Shown: positions 5,211-10,123 of the stretch, piece by piece | Layout of the letters: each line of letters starts with the position of its first letter | How positions within the stretch are numbered: position 1 is the first letter of the stretch | Assembly (NCBI GenBank): GCA_902493345.1 | Contig: CABUPM010000081.1 | Coordinates: forward strand, 1 to 10,123 | DNA: 10,123 nt | Direction of reading: 5' to 3' | Source of the DNA: an uncultured Eubacteriales bacterium | GTDB lineage: Bacteria; Bacillota; Clostridia; Lachnospirales; Bianqueaceae | Position numbers and translations under genes: made by a program | Notes under the pieces: generated by a model | What the model was told of the DNA's origin: nothing | Seen by the model: only the letters and a program-made list of their open reading frames with translations | The model's database searches: none

Positions 5211-6476
5211 ATGGCAATGGAAGTTTTTGAAACCTACGAGTCTGAAGTGCGCTCTTATTGCCGCAAATTCACGTCTGTTTTTCAGACCGCAAAGGGTTCC
5301 AAAATTTGGGACGAAGAAGGCCGGGAGTATATCGATTTCTTTGACGGCGCTGGCGCGTTAAATTATGGCCATAACAATGACTATATCAAGGAAAGATTGA
5401 TTGATTATCTCCAGAAAGACGGAATCGTTCACGCTCTTGATATGTATACGACACCGAAGCGTGAATTTATCGAGTATTTTGAAGAGAATATTCTGCAGCC
5501 CCGAGGTCTTGATTATAAGATCATGTTTACCGGCCCGACAGGCACCAATGCGATTGAGGCGGCACTGAAGCTGGCGCGTAAGGTAACGGGACGGACCAAT
5601 GTTTTTGCACTGATGGGATGCTTCCATGGTATGACTATGGGCGCGTTGTCCCTGACTACGGATATGGCTTCCCGTAAGGGAGCGGGTGTGCCGCTGCATG
5701 ATGTAACGCATATCCCGGCGCCGTATATGTTCCCGGAGCTGGATACGGTAGCGTATATGGAGAGACTTCTGACGGATGATCACTCCGGCGTAGAGAGGCC
5801 GGCGGCTTTGGTTCTGGAGACAGTACAGGCTGAGGGCGGGATCTATGTTTTTGATCCGGAGTGGCTGAGAAGAATTGAAGCGTTCTGCCATAAGCATGAG
5901 ATCATGCTCATTGCGGATGATATTCAGGTAGGATGCGGCCGTACAGGCGGTTTCTTCTCTTTTGAAAGAGCGGGAATCAAGCCGGATATGGTAGCCTTGT
6001 CCAAGTCCATCGGCGGATATGGTCTGCCCATGGCGCTGCTCCTTTTCAAGCCGGAGCTGGATATCTGGAAGCCGGGCGAGCATAACGGTACATTCCGCGG
6101 CAATCAGCCGGCCTTTGTAGCAGCGAAGGCAGCGCTGGAGTTCGGCAATTCAACACATCTGTATGAGAAGGTCAATGATAAGGCCAAGATCGTGGAGGAG
6201 TTCCTGAAGACAAGAATCCAGGCCATCGATCCGGCTCTGGAGATCCGGGGCATCGGACTGATCTGGGGCGTCGATATGAGCAAGGCAGCGCCGGTTGGCA
6301 CCTGCCGTAAGGTCATTACCGAGTGCTTCAAGAATCGCCTGATCATCGAGCAGGCTGGCCGTGACGACTGTGTTCTCAAGCTGATGCCGGCTCTGACGAT
6401 TCCGGAAGAAGAGCTGAAGGCAGGCCTGGAGATCATCGAAAAGTCGATCAAGGCTGTTCTTCATGGCGAACAATAA
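5211..6476 (+). CDS. ectB: Diaminobutyrate--2-oxoglutarate aminotransferase (EctB-like, PLP class III)
   Basis: The product is a 421-residue cytoplasmic enzyme of the class III PLP aminotransferases. EctB moves an amino group from glutamate to L-aspartate 4-semialdehyde, giving L-2,4-diaminobutyrate, the first committed step to ectoine. Visible features are GAGALNYGHNN (46-56), DGIVHALDMYTTPKR (70-84), phosphate-binding GPTGTNA (108-114), GCFHG (136-140), the cofactor-anchoring Asp in IADDIQVGCGRTG (234-246), catalytic Lys265 in LSKSIGGYGLP, and NGTFRGNQPAF (292-302). These match EctB better than GABA or acetylornithine aminotransferases. ATG at 5211 is chosen because AAAGGAG (5195-5201) lies 9 nt upstream; the frame is open back to 5106, but that overlaps the promoter. 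No ectA or ectC is in the window, so the product's fate is unclear. Its end overlaps atpZ by 14 nt. Confidence 0.88.
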   Translation: MAMEVFETYESEVRSYCRKFTSVFQTAKGSKIWDEEGREYIDFFDGAGALNYGHNNDYIKERLIDYLQKDGIVHALDMYTTPKREFIEYFEENILQPRGLDYKIMFTGPTGTNAIEAALKLARKVTGRTNVFALMGCFHGMTMGALSLTTDMASRKGAGVPLHDVTHIPAPYMFPELDTVAYMERLLTDDHSGVERPAALVLETVQAEGGIYVFDPEWLRRIEAFCHKHEIMLIADDIQVGCGRTGGFFSFERAGIKPDMVALSKSIGGYGLPMALLLFKPELDIWKPGEHNGTFRGNQPAFVAAKAALEFGNSTHLYEKVNDKAKIVEEFLKTRIQAIDPALEIRGIGLIWGVDMSKAAPVGTCRKVITECFKNRLIIEQAGRDDCVLKLMPALTIPEEELKAGLEIIEKSIKAVLHGEQ

Positions 6477-6738
6477 TTTACATCTTTTAGCGCAGATTAC
6501 TCAGGTGGGGCTCATGATGCTGATCCCCATCCTGGGCTGCGTTTTAATCGGAATATGGCTGGACGATTTGTGGCAGTGTTCTCCCTGGATAACCGTTGCG
6601 GGAGCGTTGCTGGGGGTCGCCGCAGCCTTTCGTAATTTATTGGTATGGAATGCGAGGATGACGCGTATATCAGAGAATACAAGGGATCCTCTGTGTCCGA
6701 AAGGAGAGAATAAAAATGGAACAGGCCCCCAAAACTGA
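6463..6738 (+). CDS. atpZ: AtpZ-type F0F1 ATP synthase accessory membrane protein
   Basis: The product is a 91-residue protein with two membrane helices, about 13-33 and 42-62. The motif GCVLIGIWLDDLWQCSPW (25-42), with its Gly-x-Trp-Leu-Asp, then GALLGVAAAFRNL (47-59), is characteristic of AtpZ. AtpZ sits at the head of many Firmicute atp operons and has been associated with Mg2+/Ca2+ movement and with c-ring assembly together with AtpI. The final 25 residues are polar and probably cytoplasmic. ATG at 6463 lies inside the end of ectB; only a weak AAGG (6450-6453) precedes it, so translation probably depends on ribosomes finishing ectB. The reading frame also runs 23 nt into atpI. Confidence 0.8.
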   Translation: MANNNLHLLAQITQVGLMMLIPILGCVLIGIWLDDLWQCSPWITVAGALLGVAAAFRNLLVWNARMTRISENTRDPLCPKGENKNGTGPQN

Positions 6739-7240
6739 TACGTCTGCTTTTTGGCAGCTGTCATGGAAGATCAGTGTAATAGGACTTGTGATTTTTATTG
6801 TAGGCTGCTTTTTCACGGACTATCAATCCTGGGGATTGGGTGTTCTGATTGGTACGGCCTTTACGATTCTGCGCCTCAAGCTGATGGAACTGTCCATCCG
6901 GCACGCGGTGCAGATGGAGGAAGCGAAAAAGGCAAGCGGATACGGCAATTTTCAGTTTGTGCTGCGTCAGCTTCTCGCGGTTGTAGTTCTGGCGGCGGTG
7001 GCGATTGCGCCGGGAATCGATCCGATCGGAGCCGTTCTGCCGATGTTCGGAATGCAGCTCGCCTCCTATTGGCAAAGCGCGCTGGACCGCAGGAAACCCA
7101 AAGATCCGAATCAGAAATATGTAGAGTGGGAAGAAGACGAGACAGAAGAAAAGGACGAAGAGTGGGATCGTTGGGAGACCTACAACCTGAAGGCGCGGAA
7201 AAAATTAAAAAAGACCAAGTCTCAGAACGATAAAATGTGA
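6716..7240 (+). CDS. atpI: ATP synthase subunit I (AtpI), with charged C-terminal tail
   Basis: The product is a 174-residue protein with four predicted membrane helices, near residues 18-34, 38-55, 82-98 and 102-120, the layout of the ATP synthase I family. AtpI helps assemble the c-ring in several bacteria and is not part of the finished enzyme. ATG at 6716 has AAAGGAG (6700-6706) upstream and overlaps atpZ by 23 nt. Family members usually end soon after the fourth helix. Here about 50 further residues follow, first strongly acidic (WEEDETEEKDEEWDRWE, about 138-154) and then basic (KARKKLKKTK, about 159-168). The tail is presumably cytoplasmic and may be a low-complexity, lineage-specific extension. 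The assignment rests mainly on topology and position. Confidence 0.82.
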   Translation: MEQAPKTDTSAFWQLSWKISVIGLVIFIVGCFFTDYQSWGLGVLIGTAFTILRLKLMELSIRHAVQMEEAKKASGYGNFQFVLRQLLAVVVLAAVAIAPGIDPIGAVLPMFGMQLASYWQSALDRRKPKDPNQKYVEWEEDETEEKDEEWDRWETYNLKARKKLKKTKSQNDKM

Positions 7241-7247
7241 TGATTTT

Positions 7248-7271
7248 TAGACAACTATGCCGAAATGTCTA
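7248..7271 (+). repeat. Inverted repeat abutting the atpB promoter
   Basis: TAGACA (7248-7253) and TGTCTA (7266-7271) form a 6-bp perfect dyad with a 12-bp centre, ending directly before the -35 hexamer at 7272. There is no T-tract after it, so it is not an intrinsic terminator. The position fits an operator for a dimeric regulator, but a chance match cannot be excluded. Confidence 0.4.
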
Positions 7272-7300
7272 TTGAACTTCCCCCAAAAGTCGGGTATAAT
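7272..7300 (+). promoter_or_regulatory. Internal promoter for atpB-E-F-H-A
   Basis: TTGAAC (7272-7277) and a perfect TATAAT (7295-7300) are separated by 17 bp, giving a predicted start near 7307. It lies in the only sizeable gap within the atp cluster, between atpI and atpB. The structural subunits can therefore be made independently of ectB, atpZ and atpI. Confidence 0.85.
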
Positions 7301-7311
7301 ACTTTCAAGAC

Positions 7312-7360
7312 CGTATTGTAGGAGTATTTTCTCAGACAGGAGGTGAGAGTATTGAATACG
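7312..7360 (+). promoter_or_regulatory. Possible leader stem around the atpB SD and start codon
   Basis: CGTATT (7312-7317) is complementary to AATACG (7355-7360). Inside, TCTCA (7330-7334) pairs with TGAGA (7344-7348), leaving most of the SD (AGGAGG, 7338-7343) in a 9-nt loop. The short leader expected from the promoter could fold so that the SD is displayed in a loop while the TTG start lies within the outer helix. The structure is proposed by eye only. Confidence 0.35.
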
Positions 7361-8107
7361 ATATTGCTCGCAGAAGCGGATGAAATCAGTATGGAGATAG
7401 AAGTGCTGCACCATTTCAACGTGTTCGGAATTGATTTTGCGTTTACGAATTCGTTGTGGTACGCGCTTTGGATCTCCGCATTTCTGATTTTGTTCGCTTT
7501 TATTGTAAATCGCAAACTGAAGCATGTGGATCCTATGAAGCCGCCGAAGGGGCTGCAGAACGCGCTGGAGATGGTGATATCTACGTTGGAGAACTTTACG
7601 GTAGAGACAATGGGACCGGCCGGAAAAAAGTTCGCTGCTTTTTACGGATGTCTTTTCCTATATATTATGTGCTGCAATCTGTCCGGCATGTTTGTATGGT
7701 TTATAGTTAAGGATCATGCGATAGTGATTGATTTTATCCGCCCGCCTACAGCGGATCTCGCGGTGACACTGAGTCTGGCCCTGATCACTTTCTTTATGAC
7801 GCAGTTCTTTGGTATCAAGAGCAAAGGCATCTTGGGAAGACTGAAGTCGCTGACAGAGCCGATCGCGCTGCTGACCCCGATCAATGTGATCGGAGAGGTG
7901 GCCAACCCGATTTCACTGTCGTTTCGTTTGATGGGCAATATTCTGGCCGGAACGATTATCATGGCGCTGTATTATGGAATGATGCCGTATTTTGCGTATT
8001 TATTGACGCCGGCGCTGCATTTTTATTTTGATCTGTTTGCAGGAATTCTGCAAAGCTTTATCTTTATGATGCTGAGTATGATTTATGTCAGCGGTGCAAT
8101 GGAATAA
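7352..8107 (+). CDS. atpB: ATP synthase F0 subunit a
   Basis: The product is a 251-residue membrane stator subunit that forms the two ion half-channels against the c-ring. The essential arginine is R192, in EVANPISLSFRLMGNILAG (182-200), inside the most conserved membrane helix. LTEPIALLTPINVIGE (167-182) and the C-terminal helices (ALHFYFDLFAGILQSFIFMMLSMIYVS) are also family-typical. I place the start at TTG 7352 because AGGAGG (7338-7343) lies 8 nt upstream. The GTG at 7343 overlaps that SD and is less likely, and an ATG at 7391 would trim the N-terminus. The first helix is near 34-53. It is the first gene behind the internal promoter and is followed by atpE after 23 nt. Confidence 0.95.
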   Translation: MNTILLAEADEISMEIEVLHHFNVFGIDFAFTNSLWYALWISAFLILFAFIVNRKLKHVDPMKPPKGLQNALEMVISTLENFTVETMGPAGKKFAAFYGCLFLYIMCCNLSGMFVWFIVKDHAIVIDFIRPPTADLAVTLSLALITFFMTQFFGIKSKGILGRLKSLTEPIALLTPINVIGEVANPISLSFRLMGNILAGTIIMALYYGMMPYFAYLLTPALHFYFDLFAGILQSFIFMMLSMIYVSGAME

Positions 8108-8127
8108 TAAATCACAGGAGGAAATGA

Positions 8128-8418
<291 letters not shown>

Positions 8419-8445
8419 ATAAGCGATTCATAGGGAGGTGGTGCG

Positions 8446-8982
8446 ATGTATCAGTTCGTGCTTCTGAGTGAATCGTATATGATTGATTTTGGCCAGATGG
8501 TTCCGCAGCTGGTATTCCATATGATCATGGTACTGGTGCTGTTCTTTGTCTTAGGAAAGCTTTTGTTTAAGCCGGTGCAGAAGATCCTGGAAAAGAGAAA
8601 AGAGACCGTCGAGGGACAGATTGAGGGGGCCAAAAAGGATCAGGAGACAGCGAAGGCGCTTCGCGAAGAATATGAAGCCAAGCTTCAGAATGCAAATGAG
8701 GAGCGCGACAGAATCCTGGCGGAAGCCTATAAGACCGCGAAAAAGCGTGAAGAAGTCATCCTGGAAGAGGCGCGGCAGGAAGCGGCGCTGATCAAGGAGC
8801 GCACAAGAAAAGACTTGGAGCGGGAGCAGGCCAAGGCACGGGATGAACTGCGTAAGGAAACGGTGCAGATGGCAGTGATGCTCGCGCAGAGATTTGTAAG
8901 CGCTTCGATCCGTCCGCAGGATCAGAATGCCTTGATTGAAGAGGCATTGGCCGGGGTGGAGGATGCCGAATGGAAAGTATAA
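8446..8982 (+). CDS. atpF: ATP synthase F0 subunit b (peripheral stalk)
   Basis: The product is a 178-residue protein with one membrane helix (about 20-41). It is followed by the conserved LFKPVQKILEKRKETVEGQI (40-59) and a long Lys/Glu/Arg-rich alpha-helical coiled coil to about residue 150, the standard dimeric stalk holding F1 against subunit a. The first 19 residues are longer than in many b subunits; an internal Met12 exists. However, the SD GGGAGG (8433-8438) fits ATG 8446. It overlaps atpH by 13 nt, which helps equalise production of the two stalk proteins that bind each other. Confidence 0.95.
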   Translation: MYQFVLLSESYMIDFGQMVPQLVFHMIMVLVLFFVLGKLLFKPVQKILEKRKETVEGQIEGAKKDQETAKALREEYEAKLQNANEERDRILAEAYKTAKKREEVILEEARQEAALIKERTRKDLEREQAKARDELRKETVQMAVMLAQRFVSASIRPQDQNALIEEALAGVEDAEWKV

Positions 8983-9533
8983 TAGCCAGCCGGTATGCCA
9001 GAGCGTATTATGAGCTTGCGCAGGAAAAGGGGCTGCAAAAGGAGCTGGATCAGGACAGCGTTTTATTGCGGCAGACCATGGAGCAGTATCCGCAGCTGAT
9101 GCAGATGATGGAGGCGCCGGAGATTCCGGTGGAGCGTAAGCAGGCCTCCATGGAACACATCTTTGGCGGGAGCTGCCAGAAGGAGACGCTGGAGCTGGTG
9201 GTCCTGCTGCTTCGCAAGGGCAGGATTGCCTATCTGACGGACATCCTGAAGGAGTATGACCATCTGTCGGCACTGCAGCGCGGTGAAGCGACGGCTTGGG
9301 TCCATTCCGCGACAGAGCTTTCGGAGCAGCAGCGGCTGAAGCTGCAAAAAGTATTGGAAAAAAAGACGAACCGTAAGATCACGCTGCAAGTTCAGGTGGA
9401 ACCGGAGCTTCTGGGAGGAATGGTCGTTCGGCTCGGAGATCAACTATATGATAATTCAGTTCGCTCACGCCTGGAAAAAATGAGAGTGCATTTACAGAGC
9501 ATCCATTTGGAAGGCGGAGAGAAGGTGGGGTGA
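8970..9533 (+). CDS. atpH: ATP synthase F1 subunit delta
   Basis: The product is a 187-residue soluble protein that joins the top of the alpha3beta3 head to the b stalk. The N-terminal helical domain opens with SRYARAYYELAQEKG (7-21), the typical delta/OSCP start. The C-terminal region contains TNRKITLQVQVEPELLGGMVVRLGDQLYDNSVRSRLEKM, the diagnostic delta signature with Glu-Leu-Leu-Gly-Gly and Asp-x-Ser-Val-Arg. ATG at 8970 lies in the end of atpF with GGAGG at 8958-8962. Its stop is 3 nt before atpA. Confidence 0.96.
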   Translation: MESIIASRYARAYYELAQEKGLQKELDQDSVLLRQTMEQYPQLMQMMEAPEIPVERKQASMEHIFGGSCQKETLELVVLLLRKGRIAYLTDILKEYDHLSALQRGEATAWVHSATELSEQQRLKLQKVLEKKTNRKITLQVQVEPELLGGMVVRLGDQLYDNSVRSRLEKMRVHLQSIHLEGGEKVG

Positions 9534-9536
9534 AAT

Positions 9537-10123
9537 ATGGCAATTCGACCAGAAGAAATCAGCGCCATTATTAAGCAGGAACTTGAGGGATATGTCAGCG
9601 GCTCATCCATGGATGAGGTCGGGACAATTCTGACAGTGGGCGACGGTATCGCCCGTATCTATGGACTGCAAAACGCGATGGCGGGAGAACTGCTGGAATT
9701 TCCCGGAAGAGTCATGGGAATGGTACTGAACCTGGAAGAGGATAATGTCGGTGCGGTTCTCTTGGGAGATGACAGTCATATAAAAGAAGGCGATCTGGTC
9801 AAGCGTACCGGCCAGGTTGCGCAGGTACCGGTAGGCGACGCGATGATCGGACGAGTCGTTAACGCGCTTGGACAGCCGATTGACGGTAAGGGTCCGATTG
9901 AGACCGATCGGACAAGACCGGTCGAGCGTGTCGCGCATGGCGTATTGGAGCGTAAATCCGTAGATACGCCGCTGCAGACGGGTATTAAAGCGATCGACGC
10001 GATGGTGCCGATCGGCCGGGGACAGCGTGAGCTGATCATCGGAGACCGTCAGACAGGTAAGACGGCGATTGCGATCGATACGATCATCAATCAAAAAGGC
10101 AAGAATGTAAAGTGTATCTATGT
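9537..10123 (+). CDS. atpA: ATP synthase F1 subunit alpha (partial, N-terminal 195 residues)
   Basis: This is the nucleotide-binding but non-catalytic head subunit; the gene runs off the right edge. The translation begins [19 protein letters not shown], the expected N-terminal helix that contacts delta. The beta-barrel domain follows ([29 protein letters not shown], 28-56). The nucleotide-binding domain opens with [42 protein letters not shown], and the Walker A motif GDRQTGKT is at 169-176. The Gln in the Walker A is normal for alpha. ATG at 9537 sits 3 nt after atpH; the ribosome site is a G-rich AAGGTGGGG (9522-9530), poorer than its neighbours, so translational coupling is likely. The remaining roughly 300 residues, and probably atpG, atpD and atpC, should follow downstream. 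Confidence 0.97.
   Translation, partial: MAIRPEEISAIIKQELEGYVSGSSMDEVGTILTVGDGIARIYGLQNAMAGELLEFPGRVMGMVLNLEEDNVGAVLLGDDSHIKEGDLVKRTGQVAQVPVGDAMIGRVVNALGQPIDGKGPIETDRTRPVERVAHGVLERKSVDTPLQTGIKAIDAMVPIGRGQRELIIGDRQTGKTAIAIDTIINQKGKNVKCIY

Noticed and set aside
5358..6083. 241-codon open frame on the minus strand
   Set aside because: It is antisense to the highly conserved ectB-like gene with no credible product.
7343..7351. GTG start for atpB
   Set aside because: The GTG overlaps the SD itself; TTG at 7352 is correctly spaced from AGGAGG.
8424..8475. CGATTCA/TGAATCG inverted repeat around the atpF start
   Set aside because: Seven bases with a 38-nt loop is near what chance provides in a window of this size, and the SD is not paired.
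8551..9273. 240-codon open frame on the minus strand
   Set aside because: It is antisense to atpF and atpH; the Pro/Ser/Cys-rich translation is a codon-bias artefact.

Overview
The window reads as a chromosomal segment of an anaerobic, medium-G+C Firmicute, most likely a gut Lachnospiraceae-type clostridium. The pointers are strong purine-rich Shine-Dalgarno (SD) sites, TTG starts, dense gene overlaps, a type-2 PTS EIIC-like membrane protein, a DUF5711 protein, a YkvI family protein, an ECF-type thiamine transporter subunit under a TPP riboswitch, and a clostridial-style F-type ATP synthase operon. Every convincing gene is on the + strand. The family assignment is from remembered protein patterns, not from a search.

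Layout. (1) Positions 2-406 hold the C-terminal end of a PTS EIIC-type membrane protein. (2) Positions 510-4159 hold four genes joined by short overlaps (23, 4 and 4 nt): a small protein resembling a metal-ligand-less MPN/JAB fold, a YkvI family transporter-like protein, a DUF5711 single-pass membrane protein and a CvpA family membrane protein. In front lies an extended -10 promoter embedded in a 13-bp perfect inverted repeat. (3) Positions 4171-5088 form a self-contained thiamine unit: consensus promoter, TPP riboswitch, SD-sequestering hairpin, thiT and a strong intrinsic terminator. (4) Positions 5106-10123 hold a promoter, a solitary ectB-like diaminobutyrate aminotransferase gene, and then, overlapping it, the ATP synthase genes atpZ-atpI. 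A second promoter and leader follow, and then atpB-atpE-atpF-atpH-atpA, with atpA cut by the window end.

How they work together. ThiT captures thiamine and is turned down by thiamine pyrophosphate through its leader. AtpB/E/F/H/A are the Fo and stalk parts plus the first catalytic-head subunit of the ATP synthase. AtpZ and AtpI are the usual small accessory membrane proteins. The c subunit carries the full set of side chains known to ligate Na+ in characterised Na+-driven rotors, so the enzyme is probably Na+-coupled. EctB would transaminate aspartate semialdehyde to diaminobutyrate; no ectA or ectC is nearby, and its reading frame overlaps atpZ.

The best candidates for something new are the four-gene overlapping membrane cassette with its promoter-in-hairpin arrangement, and the coupling of a lone ectB to the ATP synthase operon. 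No CRISPR array, insertion sequence, tRNA, rRNA or phage gene is visible. No gene-free stretch exceeds 300 bases.
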